The notes under the pieces are model-generated. The model saw nothing but the letters and a program-made list of their open reading frames with translations, was not told where the DNA came from and made no database searches. Shown one piece after another: positions 1 through 13,555 of a stretch of 64,000 nt of DNA; within the stretch, counting starts at the first letter, position 1; every line of letters begins with the position of its first letter. Both the position numbers and the translations under genes were made by a program. Source of the DNA: Vishniacozyma victoriae (lineage: Eukaryota; Basidiomycota; Tremellomycetes; Tremellales; Bulleribasidiaceae); contig JADPYG010000006.1 of NCBI GenBank assembly GCA_017654735.1, forward strand, positions 124,001 through 188,000, written 5' to 3'.

Positions 1-427
1 GCGTTGCCGCTGATGATTGAAGTGTTGAGCCTGGTCTCGACATCGTAGCAGGTAGATCTAGCGGGTTTTGCACATGATATGGGTGTAGAAGAGGTGGAAG
101 GTAGAGGTGTAGTAGTAGTTCTTTGTGGTCGGGGAAACGTCGGCACGACGCGTCCGCCAGTGCTCCTTGGCAGCGAAGCACTTTGAATTGCCAGTCATCT
201 CAGGCATGGGCAAGCATGCATAGACGATCAAGATAGAGGCTGGCTCCACCTATGGGGAGATATCAGTTCAAAAAACGAGCTTTGCTCGACGAAAAGTGTT
301 CAGGTTCCAACCATGCGGAGGGCGGATCGAAGGGGACAATGAGCTGACGATCATGTCATTCCGTCCATCTTTCCTCTGCCATTCAAATCATTTTGCAACC
401 ATCTACTATACAGCAAGCAATTGAGCC
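1..427. other. Left-edge region, no confirmed gene
   Basis: On the minus strand, a splice-acceptor-like sequence (ACTGAT branch and CCATAG) near 252 is followed by about 63 open codons down to a TAG near 58. This could be an exon of a gene running leftwards, but I could not chain it to a convincing first exon or to a known family. The right part is the promoter of the gene starting at 428. Confidence 0.25.
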
Positions 428-820
428 ATGTCACAGACCAATACAGACCGTCAACCTCTCCTCCCTACGCACGTCGACAGAAGCATTTCCTCACGCCTCG
501 CACGACCAAAGATCTCTTTCCCCTCATCATCAAGTTCAGCTTTAGCATCGACAAATAACGATGAAACAGTCCCGACGCGTAAATGGACAAGGACAGATCG
601 AGTCCAAGTAGAAGGTGGAGAACGTCAGGGGGTACCTAAGCTCAGTAGGGAGTGCCTGTGGAGGTGAGCCTGATCATTTTGTCGTACCTCGATCGAGCTG
701 ATTAAAAGTGAAATCAAGTGTTATGGATCTTATATCCTTCCTGTCCTCGCTGTCTTTGGTGTCTTAGTGATTGGTGCTAGTCTGGGAGTAGTGGGCTGGA
801 AGAAAGGATGGTTCTCGTAG
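428..820 (+). CDS. Small tail-end single-pass membrane protein, unknown
   Basis: Two exons, 428-663 and 709-820, joined by a 45-nt intron with a GAGCTGAT branch region, give about 115 residues. The first roughly 80 residues are polar and Ser/Thr/Arg-rich. After the splice, a hydrophobic segment (YILPVLAVFGVLVIGASLG) runs almost to the C-terminus, followed by VVGWKKGWFS. This layout suggests a tail-anchored or C-terminally anchored membrane protein facing the cytosol. I do not recognise the family. The unspliced frame stops at 665, inside the intron, so splicing is needed to reach the membrane segment. It converges on the RdRP gene, with 318 bp between the stops. The gene model is fairly sure; the function is unknown. 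Confidence 0.6.
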
Positions 821-1138
821 GAAGCTGGAAGTGAACAGATCGAGACGTATGATACGAACGGCACTGAGGCCATCCGTCTCGACATTCCCATCCGTTCATC
901 GAAACGAGCCATCCCCATCGATTGACTATCGCCGGCTGGTATCTCATCGGCGGTACGAACCACGACGATCCGCCTCGGTGAAGGCTGATCAGATTCACCA
1001 AAAGAGTTTCATTAGATCATTACAAGTATATTACAACTTTAGTTCGAGAGTCATCTAGTATATCTACATTTATGTTATCTATCCACCCGACAAGGAAAAG
1101 ACGCACACATCATCTACAGATTGACCAGAATGGAATGA
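821..1138. other. Convergent 3' intergenic region
   Basis: Lies between the stop of the small membrane protein gene and the stop of the RdRP gene. I see nothing beyond expected 3' UTR and polyadenylation sequence. Confidence 0.5.
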
Positions 1139-4100
1139 CTACATCCTCTCCGCCCTCCATGTAGGCTTCTTCGCCATTAGCGCGTCCGAGGTTATCGTCA
1201 ATGTCTTGCCGACCTTCTCCGCTTTAAGCTGAAGGGTAGTTGGGAAATCCATGTCGAAACTAGCGTCGTCAGTCAGAGAAACGGGATTGAACGAAAGACA
1301 TACGGAAATATCTGCTTTGGTGCCCACTTGGACTTGGCAGCTGAACAGCTGACCATCAATCTTCTCAGCTCGTTCCCATCGGCACACAGTCCCGATACAT
1401 CCTCCAAACAGAGGCCCTCGTGCCAAAGTTTCGCCAAGTCACGCATGTTGGCGGCTTTCGCCAGGTTGTCTGACTGGACCACTCTGCCCTTCGTCGGAGA
1501 CTGGTTGGCATTCACACGAGAGCCGCTTGGGAGGGATTCACCCTCCACTACCAAAGCGTAGAGATCTTGGATTGCGTGTGTCTTCCAGGTCATGCCGGAT
1601 CTCACTTGAACCCAGATGTCGTAGCAGGTACTGACATGTCGGGCCACAAGTTGGAGTTGCTCTTTCATGGCACCTGTAGAGTTGTCGTAGATCGCGACCT
1701 GCTTCTCCTTCGCCTTGTATAGTGCCGCCAAATCATCAAAGTCCTGGCGGTCGGGGGTTTCTACTTCTTTTGGGAAAGTGCGCATCACATCCTGCGCCTT
1801 CTGGATGTTGGCATTCATCAAATCGTCCATCTGCCGTCAGCTTTGCTTTAATCCATAGCACCTACGATGAAGCGTCCCAGTCTTTTGGGCCGTACCCGGA
1901 ATGGTTCTCCATCATCACCTTCGCCCTTCTTGTGCGACCGCCAATCGAGCTTGCCCATGAACCTAGCTGTGTCTGCTTTGAGGATTTCTGGCTTGACTCG
2001 TAGACCGCTCTTACGAGCATCAAGTACCATCGAGAACCTGCTTTTAGCATATCACTGATTTGGCAAGGTGGGACCTGGACTCACATCCTGGCGAGTCGTA
2101 TAGTTATTGGATGGTCGTGTCCGTGGACATATACTGCGTTGTCGTGCATCACAGAGTCTATATCGTCAGTGTACGCCATCGCACCCCGTTGAGAACCTAC
2201 ACATCCCGGTGATCTTGTCATCCATCACAGCGCCCAGCAAGAATGCCTGATAATTCCGTATCAAAGCCTCCTCGCCTGCTCCAGACAGCTGTTTCAAGAA
2301 GTGATCACCTTTCACCAATTCCCTTTCGAAGTTCTGTTCCTCGAAGCCAGCCGGGATATTGGCGATGTTGTCATCTGCCTGCACGAACGGCTCCACTAGT
2401 AAGGGGTCGAAGATAATTGTTGCGGTGTCCCCATCGTAATCACCACCTGCGAGGAGACTGGCTGGGGATTGTCGACATTCAAAAGCGGACGCGGACATGA
2501 TGATACAATCCGTGAGGTGCCTCAACTCTGGACGATAGACGGCGTTGAATCTTTGAATGTCGCTCGGTAGCTTGCATGGCGATCGAAATGCCAGAACGGG
2601 GCCAGATAAGTGCGAAAGGGTACAGCCCGTAATTTGATCAACAGGTCCCTCGCCGGAGAAAGCGACAAAGATTTCTCTGGGACCGAGAACACGATGGGAG
2701 TCGGGAATGATGAACGCCGACATAGACTGAGTTAGCGGGATGCGGAAGTCCCTCGTGAGTCCCAATGTCTGCTGATCGACGTGCCGATGTAGAAGGCCAC
2801 AGGCATATGCCGATCGCCGAGAATCAAAGCCTGCGTCGACCACCATCATCGCTCTACTGATCAGCTCGCATACCTCCTCTACTGTGAGGAACATACCGTT
2901 CTGCCACTTGCACCGGCTGGCCGCTCGGATCTGGCGTATCGTCTTGTTCCGCCGCGTCGAGCTCCGGCTTGTCTTGCTCGTCATGTATCAACCCTGCGAC
3001 TCGTAGCGATAGTGCCTTCTCTGCACATGCGCGTTTCCTACGGTCTACGCCCACACCGCCTGTCTGATAGAATCCAGCAGACAAGCGTAGCCGCACATCG
3101 CTGGGGGTCTCCGAGCCGGACGGGGATGGATTGAATTGTTTGCGTATTTCTTCGAGGGCGACTTCAGCCTTGTCGATGAGCACCTCACCCGGTACTCCCC
3201 GAGAGTGCAACGCTATGGTAGCCTCAGAAGGTAGGCCCGTTCGTGTTTTTAGCACACTGTGTCCGCAGCGGACGACCTCTAGGATGTTTCGCGACGTGTC
3301 GGTTGAGCTCGTCAGAGATTTGACCATTGACTTTCGGAGGATCACTTTTTTGCCGGAGTATAGCATTTCTTGTTCTGGTGTCATCAAGACCAGCAGACCT
3401 TTGGCGCCCATCAACCTCATTTGGACAACGCAGGGTCGATCATGTGATGATGGCAGCCGAAGACCGATTTGACGAGCGACGGCTTCGGTCATGAGTCCAC
3501 ATCCGTCTGTCAAGGTCTGTTCGGTCGATGCTGCCCCAGTGAGACCGGCCACAACAATGTCGTCGATGACTTCCACCTCGGATGGTTCAAGCTGCATTGC
3601 GGGATAGGAGTCGGACAGCAGGAGTTGAGGTCGGGATGCCCACTTAGCCATTGCCTGGCCTGGCTTTAGCGTAAGATCGTTGGACGACGCGAGCTGATCG
3701 ATGAAGCTTGGCATCTCCGGATCGTTTCGATCGATAGTTGCTGGAATCGTAATTCCGGGTATCGAGTCGTTGACCTCGATGGCGATACACGAGCTCTTGT
3801 CTGTCGCCGCCGACCAAGCTCGATAAACTCTTCCGGCGAGGATAAATTGCCTGCCCTCGAACAGGTCAAACATCTCCTGGCGAGCTTTGGGAGACTTAAT
3901 ATCCGCAAACTTGAAATTAAGAATGCGACGCGAGCCATATTTTCGAGCCAGATGAAACGACTTCCCAGTCATTGTAGGGGGCCGTAGTTCCATCGAGAAC
4001 CCGATTTGAGTGGGCGAGTCCGTGTCATTCTGGCGATACAGCTCGATACGTGATCTGCTATCCGCTGCTGGTCGACCTCTCCTCTCCTTCTCTACCGGTC

Positions 4101-5743
4101 GTATGTATACGGTGTAGATCAACTTTCCGCCGTATTTCCAGTCCGGATCATCCGAATAGCTGCCTTTTTCATCCTGCGCCCTGATAGATCTCTCCTCTCG
4201 ATCCGCCTCGGTACAGATCCGTCTGACGGCGTCACTTCCGGTATGGGGTTGACTCTGGAGGATCTTTGTAATTTCTGACTCGCGAGATCTCAATGTCGAG
4301 ACTGTCAGGCGAGTACCTAAGTCGTCTTCTTGCTTCCAAGCAGCCCTTTGTGCGCCAGCGTCCATGACCAATTCGATCTTTGGGATTGCTTGGGCCACAC
4401 TGCCTTGTAGGATGACGAGATCCGAGACGTCGAGATCGTCCCAGCCGAAGATGCTCTGCTGAGCCATCCGCCTCTGTAGTTCCCATTGAACGTGAAATTG
4501 AACGTCGCGCTGCCAGAACAGCTGTTGATGCTGATTGATCGGATGCACGAGTACGGTCTGTTCTCCCTCTGGACGCGCTGGTATAGGTTTCCAGGCGTCT
4601 TCATCGGGTGGTACTGGATTGTCGAGTATCTCCTGGAACAGTTCGAACTCGAAAGTAGGCGACCCAGGTCTTGTAGGGGTGTGGGGGTCCCCTAGATCTG
4701 ATGGAATTGATTGCCAGTCATCATCCTCGTATATATCGTTGATGTCTAGCTCGTCATTCGGGTACTGATCAGCCTGTATCGGGGTGGGCGGAGTGACGAT
4801 ACGGCTTGTGGCTGCGGATCTAGACGAAATAACCAAAGATGGCTTGGGCGTGAACGAGGGCGAGCCGCAGATTGGTGATCGTGAAAAGTCAAAATCCGGG
4901 AAGGTCGGAAGAGGACTTATACCCATTTCAGTGATACCTCTATTACGCCTTGAGACCGAGCCGAATATCTCGGATGTCGCACATCGAGACCGGGTGGGGA
5001 CGGGTGAGGGAGTGACGTCGGTACGACTTCTTTTGGAACTCTTGCTATCTTTGCTGGCATCGCTAGATCGTTTACAAGGCGAAGTCGGGTTCGATGTCGG
5101 CGTCGGAGGTCTCTGCGCCGGCGAAGGTGAGGGACACGGATCTCGCCAATACATCTCGTCTATCCGTCAGCACCGCTTGAAGCATTTGACTTACCTTCGG
5201 TATCATCGTCACTTTCAACTTCTTTATGTCTAACCTCACACAGTCTGTCTGCTTTCCGCTGACCAGCTTCTGTGTACAGATACCATTTCCTCTCGTCTAT
5301 CGACAAACCCTCAAAAGCAATCCTAGCCTCACTTAGGGTATCCTTGACCCTACGCTCAAATCTGATACGAGGGTGGAGCTCCCTTTGCATTCGAGATCGG
5401 CTCGGATAGGTAGTCCCGAATCGAGCATCTTCTAGCCGTTTTGCTTCTTCGTTTTCCGTTTCGAATGCTATCCACTCGTCAACTAATCGAATGAAGAAAT
5501 GGGGGTAATCGTTGATCAAGAAGTAGAGGTGTTCACAGATCACCTGGACTGTAAGGTTCGTCGAGGAGATTTGCGTATAATCTTTCGGCATAGTAGCTGG
5601 TAGATTCAGTGAAGAGGACACCAAGAGCGCATACTGTAGTATCAGCATCGTTTGCTACTCCATAAACAGAAACCCACTTTATCACAAAGATATTTTGGAT
5701 ACTCTTCCACGCCCTCATCTTGATCCGCTGCTCCAAACTTCAT
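1139..5743 (-). CDS. RDP1: RNA-dependent RNA polymerase (RNAi type)
   Basis: Eight exons on the minus strand (5743-5678, 5633-5195, 5159-2897, 2853-2201, 2157-2085, 2040-1866, 1830-1304, 1259-1139) give 1438 residues, in the size range of fungal QDE-1-like enzymes. The catalytic loop GGDYDGDTATIIF carries the DxDGD triad of cellular RdRPs. Before it lie RIPLTQSMSAF and GPVLAFRSPC; after it lie the KITGMYSVMHDNA block and HPITIRLARM, all typical of the family. The first ~200 residues after the start are Ser/Pro-rich. The start MKFGAADQDEG was chosen because its exon splices in phase into YALLVSSS; other frames at 5533-5736 do not. The enzyme makes double-stranded RNA from single-stranded templates for Dicer and Argonaute silencing. 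It diverges from TTI2 across about 240 bp. The family is certain; the symbol is by analogy with Cryptococcus RDP1. Confidence 0.93.
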
Positions 5744-5985
5744 GACAAGTCACAAGACAGACAATCAGAACAAGAAGCATGAACCCAGCTGACCAACAGC
5801 TATCTAGAATACAAGAGTGAGTGCATAGGAAGGAAAGGGGTTGTTGATTGTAAGATAAACCGGTCTGCCGTTCAAAGCTCAATTCATTCTACAATTTGGA
5901 AAATGTGGAGTCCCCAATCGCTACTTTGTCAACTGGTCCAGTGCTGCTTCTTGACAATGCAATTATTAACATCCATCATATAGAT

Positions 5986-7500
5986 ATGCCCCTCATAGAA
6001 GAGATACAAGAGGATGAGGCTGGACCATCAAGATCTGGACCTAGCTTTGGCGAGGTTATGAGGGAGCTCGCGGGCAGACTAGCCCTGCCGGAGGAGCTGT
6101 TGACGAGTTTCATGGGTGGTGATATACGTGCGTTCTTGTTCATGACCCAAGCTGATGAGCTTAGCTGAAGAAGGGGTCGACTTGTATCATCATGAAATCG
6201 CGCAAACACTTGACCAGATTGAGTCAAATATGCGAGGGAGCGGATGGGATATGCTGGAATTAGAGGAACAAGGGAATATCATGTACCCCATCACCCGATT
6301 ATATGGCGTAGATGGATTTACCTCAGCAGAGATGCGAGAACGTATAGATCGTAAGTCAGATATCCCTGCCCAGACTGATGGAAGGTATCGCGGAACATAT
6401 CGACCGTGTAGCTATGGCACTCTATCTGTTGCAGAATCCAATACGGAAGCTCTTCTCGAACCCACACCCTTCGATAAATCCAGCGACTTCGAGAGCTCTC
6501 TCACGTCCAGCTGGCGGAGCAGATGCTCATCTTGATTTCCATGATACAGCACACCAATCGTTCAAGCTACCGGCAGCTTGGGGGTGTTACAAGGCCCTAT
6601 CTTGGGCTATTGCGCAGCTACCGGACGATATGCTCGAGCCGAAAATAGGGTTGATTCTACCACCGACTTTGACACTCATGGACGACTTTGAACCCGCCTG
6701 GAGGGGAAGAGGATGTAGTGTTCTACAAACATGGGTGGAGCGGTTCCCGGCTGAGATCATGAAACGCATGGGATTGGATCGATTACTACTCGACTCGACT
6801 ATACATACGCTATCACTCCACGCCAATCCGCCTTTACCGCATGTCCTGCCACTCGCACTGGGGCTCATTTCGAAGACCACCCAAGGGGTCAAGCGAGCAG
6901 ATAGGCTGAGTGAGATCATGGACAAGTCAATAGTCAGGGGGTGGACATATGCGCCTCCGGGGATAGAGGGAAGACCGGTAATGATCAATATCGCTCATCA
7001 GCTGGATCTGATGTGCGGGGTGATGGGCACTGGAATTTTGAGGTGGCTCAAGGTATGTGAGACGTCTCGTATTTAGACTAGACTGACGCCAAAGACCATC
7101 GTCCCCTCCCTACTAGGCCCACTCCAATATACACCCTCGCCAGCCGTCGAGCAACATTTCTCGGCCAACCTCTCGATACTCTTAGTGGTCATGGAGACGA
7201 TAGCGCCAACAGGCCGAATATCGAGATGGCGCGGCCAAATCTTACATGTTTGCGGAATACTTGCGGTCAACCTTCGTGATCGTGGAATGGACGAGAGAAG
7301 TGCAGATACAGCTTGGCGCTCGAGCTTGCAAACCCAGCTGAAAGAGATCTTTGCCTTGCTAGGCGAGCAATGCCCGGAAATACACAAGGTCAGTCGTTCT
7401 ACGTAAGGTCATAGCGTCAGCTGACGATCAGATCGAGTACCCAGCGTTCATCAAGACGGATCAGAATGTCTTTACCCCTCTGGTACCGGCGTGTACATAA
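5986..7500 (+). CDS. TTI2: TELO2-interacting protein 2 (Tti2) homologue
   Basis: Five exons (5986-6127, 6165-6350, 6385-7052, 7095-7388, 7432-7500) give 452 residues. The central part, with PPTLTLMDDFEPAWRGRG, VLQTWVERFP and a helical repeat-like run ending in TTQGVKRADRLSE, resembles the Tti2 family (PF10521). Tti2 works with Tel2 and Tti1 in the TTT complex, which helps Hsp90 fold and stabilise PIKK kinases such as TOR, ATM and ATR. The protein is all-helical by appearance and has no signal peptide or membrane segment. The first in-frame ATG is at 5986; the frame is open upstream to a TTG but has no ATG, so a short 5' exon may be missing. Assignment is by remembered family pattern only, so the name is less sure than the gene model. 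Confidence 0.68.
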
Positions 7501-7553
7501 TCCATGGCATGCTTATACATGCATACTCAACAGGATGTCCAAATGTCTTCAGT

Positions 7554-9150
7554 CTACATCTTCTTCCGCAGGCTCTTGGCGGTCTTGAACTTCATTCCGA
7601 TGATCATGAGGCAACTCGCAACAGTCAAACTACCCGAGTAAAACATGGCAGGGCGGTAAGCTGCAATTCCAGCTGATTCACCTCCTGTAGCCTGGAGGAG
7701 GTATCCGGCGATAGGGGGGCCTAGAAGGTACCCAGCTCCCCAACCCGTTACGAGTAGACCGAAACCCGATGCCATAATTGCCGGGTCAGTGAGTGAAGCC
7801 ACGGTGGTGGGCATTAGTGAAAAGAAGGCCCCTGTTCATCAATGCCATCCGTTGAGATTTACTTACCTGCTGATATCCCTGATACAATGACGAATACGAT
7901 CAGTGGTGCCAGGGACATACTGACTGGCCACAAGACCAACAAGGCGAAACCATTGCAGATCATCGCCAAGATCAGGGCGTTCACTGGACCAATGTAATCC
8001 GCAAGCTGCCCAAATAGGACTCGACCAAGTGCCGAGGACAGGTTGAAACCGGATACCAGAGCAGCCGAAGATAGAGTGGACAAGCCGAATTCGGTGCCGT
8101 ATAGAGGCAGGAAGAATGGTGGGACCATGAGTGGGAATGTTGCGATAGCCGAAGCGACAAAGATAGTTGCAAATCGTAAATCCTTAAACAGGCGCCTAGA
8201 CTATCAGCCCTGAGCTCATGGGGGAATGAGTTAGTACTCACCAGTCGACGGTGGATTGACTAGTTCTTCCAGGTCTCTCCTTGATGAAGAGAATAGCAGG
8301 AATCACACATGCCAGTGTCGCTAGCCCTAAGATTCGAAGACACCATGCCACCCCAACCTTCTCAATCAAATAGCCAAGTAGCAAAGCGATCACTCCCCCG
8401 CCTAAACCGCCAAAAGCAGTAACGATACCAATGGCCAATCCCCTCTTTCGGACAAAGTATTGATTGGGGAGAGTAGCTGCCGGCTAAAGTTATCAGATCA
8501 GAACCTCACAGGCGGTAGTGAAACTTACGAGGTAAATCATACTGCCTCCAATTCCAGTGATTACCCCACTAGTCACAAATAAAGCAGCAACATTTTTGAC
8601 GGCGAAAGACGCCGATATCATTCCTAATCCCAATAAAGTAGCACCGGCGAGCAAGACCTTTTTGGCGCCATAGTGTCGGATCAATTTCGAGTTGGGAATA
8701 GCAAATACCGACAGACATGAAGCCGCTAGTGATCCAACAAAAGCTAGAGTCGAAGGTGGAGCGAGACCTTCTCGAACGAGAGCAGCTTGTATGACTCCGA
8801 ATGAATACGAGGAGCCGGAAAAGAAGAACCTGACTGTCAGCTCGTCCATCGCTTCCAACAAGCACCATGAAGAGAATGACCCACATGGCAACACTACAGG
8901 CAGCGACCACCACCCACCCATACCCTCCCTCCGGAGCTACCTCAACAGCACCTTCCCCAGGCTCATCATCAGGCCCTCTCTCAGGACTCTCAGAAGGGTT
9001 CCTCACACGAGTTCTGTCGGCCGACTGCAGATGAGTGGTAGACTGAGCCGGAGTCGTTTCGGAAAAGTTGAATGTTTTGGAAGATGATGGAGTCGGACCG
9101 GGTGTCCGCAGTTCAATGTCTTCTTGCTGGATCGTCTGAGTAGCGCTCAT
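7554..9150 (-). CDS. Monocarboxylate permease-like MFS transporter
   Basis: Five exons (9150-8885, 8829-8529, 8483-8242, 8195-7867, 7831-7554) give 471 residues. After a polar N-terminal tail of about 75 residues comes APEGGYGWVVVAACSVAM, the signature opening of fungal Mch/Esbp6-type transporters of the SLC16 branch. Later blocks fit the 12-helix MFS fold: a loop between helices 2 and 3 with KLIRHYGAKKVLL, the N-half end ATLPNQYFVRKRGLAIG, and the GRVLFGQLADYIGP loop of the second half. These proteins sit in the plasma membrane and are related to mammalian lactate carriers, though yeast Mch proteins do not all move monocarboxylates and the substrate is open. The first intron (55 nt) is set by phase: only the GTGGGT donor after VAM restores the frame. 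It converges on TTI2 with 53 bp between stops. Confidence 0.88.
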
Positions 9151-9400
9151 CCTTGTCAGAAGTACACTTTACGATTCCTTCAGCCGGTTCGTGATGCGGT
9201 AGTCACCTCATTACCTTTCGGGTCCTCGGTCAGTCACTTTTCCTCTCAGGCACAAGAAAGGGGCAATAGATCTCGGCAATCCCGGAGACCCGGGCGCCCC
9301 CCCTTGAGGACTCTGTGTTATTATGCATGCATGTCGTTAACATCTAGCTAGGCTAGGCCTTATCTTTCCTCCATGTCTTCATATCTTCTTTTTAGTATAC

Positions 9401-12400
9401 TCAAACTTCATTCCTACCTTTTGTCAAAGGTGGATATCGACACCATTTATCAGCAACACTTGTGACTTCATAATCTCCTTCGAGTGATGAGGAGATCGTA
9501 TAATCCCTCTCCATAATATCGGTAACAGTTTGCGTATCGAGGATCTTTGTACGTGATCCAACGAGTTGGGAGCGGGTATATGTGAATGTGAAAGGTGGTG
9601 TTCCGGTGAAATGAACGCTGAATGATGCGGGGTCGTCTCCTGCTTTGTCAGCTCATACTTTAGGAGGGGTGCTTACCTTCTCTAAGGTGAACTAGACCCT
9701 CTTGTATCTTGACCGATGGGAGAGGATGAACAATACGCAGGAGGTCATCCACTTTTCGCTTGCACTTTAACATCAGCAACTGATCCAAAGTGATGTAATT
9801 GACTGACCTGGTTGTCCTTGAGAGCTACCGAGTGAATAGAGAAGTTTCCAGGTGATTCCGCATACCTCGAGAATCTCGAGGCAGACGAGGTGACCGTATG
9901 TTTCTTCTTGAGCCATTCGTACCTGATTGTCAGCTCAATCATTAATGCCTGGAAGCCAGAAGCTTACTCGATAGTCCAAGGTGCTTTACCCTGAAGCAAG
10001 AAGTCCAAGTTATCCCCAACGCAAAGATCCCTCGTCTGCGATACCGGAACGATCCTGGCTGACTCGACTACCTCGACGGTGGTGACGAGCTTATCAGTCT
10101 CGTGAACAATCTGTTCACAATCCGAAACATCCGACATGGATACGATGGAAATTTCGTATCGCCCAATCTCCTTGACTAGGAGCGGTAGGTCCAATGTCCA
10201 CTCATTATCATTGGTCGTTATCTTATGCGATTCGACTCTGCTAGAAGCTGGTTTACGGACCGCGAGGTTCATCGTGAATGGCGCTTGACCTTCCATTCTG
10301 ATTCTAGCGTCTGATTTGAGCTCTTGATCAAGACATAGAGGTTTAGAGTTGGATTTGATGAATGAAGCTGAAGGCCTGGAGTAGACGTCGTGTTGAACCG
10401 ACAACTGAATTGGGTTGTTGGCGTAATTGACGTCCTTGAGTTCAATAAAGTCGTATCGATGTTGTCCTGGCTCAGTATTGAGGTGTAAGATACCCGTCTC
10501 CTGAGCCGATTTGAGGGTATGTCGACTAGTATGTCCAGCTGTTGTATATCGGTAAGCTGCTTCATATGGTCCTTCTCCTGTTTCGTTAGCACTAATAGTC
10601 AAAGCTGGACTCACCATTGAAACGCAAAGCGACCTGATCCTCACCACCAGTACAGAAGCCTTTGTGCCTGTACGTACCCCCAACAAGCGAGATAGCACTA
10701 CTTTCGACAATACCAACGTTCGGTCGGGGCTTGTACGCAATCTCGAAAGTATCATCCAAGGCGACAGTACCAGGACAGTTCGCATCCCTAACTTCGACCA
10801 GCCTGTAGATCCCCGCATCATTAAGCGTCAAATGATTGTTTGCGTCTCGTAGATTGACTTTCTTTGATTTACCGCCATTCAACGAGTAAGTGACTTCCCA
10901 AGGTGCATCACCCGTTAGGCGTAATGGCGCTTGCGCCGAATCTCCCTCGGTGATGACTACCCTGCCAGCCTTGGCGAAGCGGACAGTAGGTTTCTGACGG
11001 TGGATATCAACTTCAACCGTTGGTGCAGGTAATTTCCGGACTCGACCATCACCATCTTGAATCGAAAGTAATGTCACCGATAGCTTTCCGGAAGCTCCAG
11101 ACTCGGAATTGAGTTCTTTGGGAACGACAATGCCCAATTTCGATCGGCCCGCTTCGATGTTGATAGTCTTGTTTTCGAGCTTGGAGCCGTATGATAAGAG
11201 ATAGTTCAGGGAAAGAGGTGGATTACCCTTAGCTTCTAGCTCGATATCGATGTTATCACCAGAGCAGGAATAAAGCTTCCGGCGGGTGATACCATTTCGT
11301 AGACCGGGGATATCGACGTTTGCGAGAGGATGGACCGTCTGGATGATGGGCTTCTCGTCGAGCTTGATGTCGGAGTAGTGCTTGTCGCTGACGGCGTTGA
11401 ATGTCTGTCATCAGCCTTGTTCTGTGCGGTGTGAGTAGACTCACATAGGTATACTGGCCCTCATGCTCGGGTTGCAGGATGACTTCCCCGTGGTGTGCGT
11501 CGAGCTTTCTCGACTGCTCCACCAGTCTAGATCCCTTTCGCTGCTCGGTCCAGTGGACTCTGAACGGTGGTGTGCCGGTAAATTCGAATACCGCATTGAC
11601 ACCGATATCCATCGCACTGCACGTCAGCCGGAAATGAAGAGAAGACGGTATGACTCACCCCTCGTTCAAAGTAATGACTGTCATATCCAGCGCTGGAGGC
11701 GAGATCAACTGGACCCTACAGCTCGAAGGCTCAATCACTCCTCCACTACATTGTCCACTTAGTTCTTGAAGAGTATAAGTCCCAGGTTCCGAGACTGTAA
11801 TCAACTCATTCTTCTTGCTCAATTTCATCGAATGAGTCGAGACTACCCCTTCTAGAGATCTGAAGGAATAGGTAATTTCCCTTGCCGAGCTCGAATCGTG
11901 TCCTCCGGTGATAATGATAGGGATGGACACTGTTTTATTGACTAGTAATTGGTATGGAGAGGGGCATTGTAGATTGGCGGTGATTCTTGGCATGACGTTG
12001 TAGACTTTCTGGGCGGAGTGGCCGGATGGGCAATATGTATTGTGAAGCGAGTCTGTTACGCTCTTGAGAGAAACAGTGTAGATTCCAGGTTTATCGTGAG
12101 TGAGTCGGAGGGGTACAGTATGTGTCTTGGACACTTTGTCACGTCGGACCAGACCGAGAGTATCGACAGTTCCAACATCATCTTCAATACCCTCGATCAC
12201 ACCTGAAGATTTTGGCTCTTTTGCGGAATTAGAAGTCTTGGTCCATGACACCTTGAGGGATCCAACACCTCTGGCTTGGAACTGAGCGACCTCCTCATCC
12301 CCAACACATCTTTGTTCGGCCGGTTGGATCTTGTCTCCCTTCTTGATCATGGTGCCCTTGTCTTCATTCATGAAATGCCCACCGGTAGGACACTCGATAA

Positions 12401-13555
12401 CGACCGCCTCCTTTTGTGCGGTAATCTGGAATCGGTCGCCCCGTTTGTCCACGACAGATTTTAACGAAATCAAACTTGGCCTATCGACTGTGAGGAACAG
12501 TATACTCTGTGACGAAGCGAGCTGCTGGGGGATGAGAGCGAGAGAATCGGAAGGTTTGACGGATGGCATCTTCGCAACTTCCTTGCCTTGTGTACGGAGG
12601 ACCATGGCGGAAAGAGGATCGATCTCGGGGGTTCCAGCTTCATTCTCTTCATCGTCCGTAAGCTCCAATTGCTGATCACTATGCGAAGATCGACGGAGTG
12701 ATGAGCCTGATACTGTTTTGGTTTCTGTTTCGCCAGTCTCGAGCGAGCGGATAAAGTATGATACTTGATCTGGGATTGAGTTGTTGAAGACAATGGGGAT
12801 GTACAGGGGTTGATTTGAGTCGGGCGGGATACAGTATGACAGGGAGAGGGGGTTGAGTGTAGCAGTACTATTCGTCAGTTCCATCTCGAATCAATTTGTC
12901 AATGCTAATTCACCTATAAGGAAGCAGTCTGATCTGATGTTTTCCGCCCAAATGGGGTTTCTCCTTCCAACCAACACTTTTCACTAGTGACCATACACTC
13001 GCTCCGCCAAGACTAGGAGGTCCAATGAGATCCACCCTAAGCAGCTCAAATGCAGCCCCAGGCGTGCTCACCACCCAACATACTGCGTTCCATGCAACCA
13101 GCAGTCCAGCGATTTGTAGTATATTCGGTATCGATAACGAAGGCGATAGTTGAGGTATACGTAGGAATCCAACTGAGAGAATTAAAAGAAGTTCGAATAT
13201 CGTCCAAGCTGCCGCTGAAATTGAGCCAGCTAAGCGAAGAGAGTTTGACCAAGTTGGTTCTGGATTCGTAAAGTATGGTGCTAGGATATCCCATATTTTG
13301 TATACCTATCATCAGTTTTCCTCACCTTCAAATATACAGATACAGTCAACTGACCTCTAGTAATCCAAAGAAAGAAGTAATAAGAAGCCTCTGTTCATTC
13401 GGCTGAAGTAATGATACTGGAATTACAGGAGCTGGGGGTGGGATACTAGGTGGTTGAGAGGGTTTGGGCGGGACATTTCGATTAATTTGAGATACTATTG
13501 TCGGTGTGGTAGGGGTTACTGGCGTACCCAATCTGGGTTTCCCGTTTGTCGCCAT
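9401..13555 (-). CDS. POM152: Nuclear pore membrane protein Pom152
   Basis: Nine exons (13555-13355, 13305-12914, 12867-11659, 11616-11445, 11404-10615, 10577-9968, 9922-9808, 9764-9677, 9639-9401) give 1271 residues, against 1337 for yeast Pom152. The N-terminus is Pro-rich (VPPKPSQPPSIPPPAP). It is followed by two hydrophobic segments around residues 75-150. The long remainder is built of repeated Ig-like units with recurring patterns such as GTPPFRVHWTEQ, GDAPWEVTYSL, GKAPWTIEYEW and GTPPFTFTY, each followed by an ...GxYxLxxVxDxxC strand. Pom152 forms the luminal ring of the nuclear pore through these cadherin/Ig-like repeats. The 2-nt phase carry-over at several junctions is consistent throughout. 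The promoter is shared with SYS1. Very confident. Confidence 0.95.

Noticed and set aside
5533..5736. Separate small minus-strand gene at the RdRP 5' end
   Set aside because: The overlapping frame starting at 5743 splices in phase into RdRP exon 2; this frame is a shadow.
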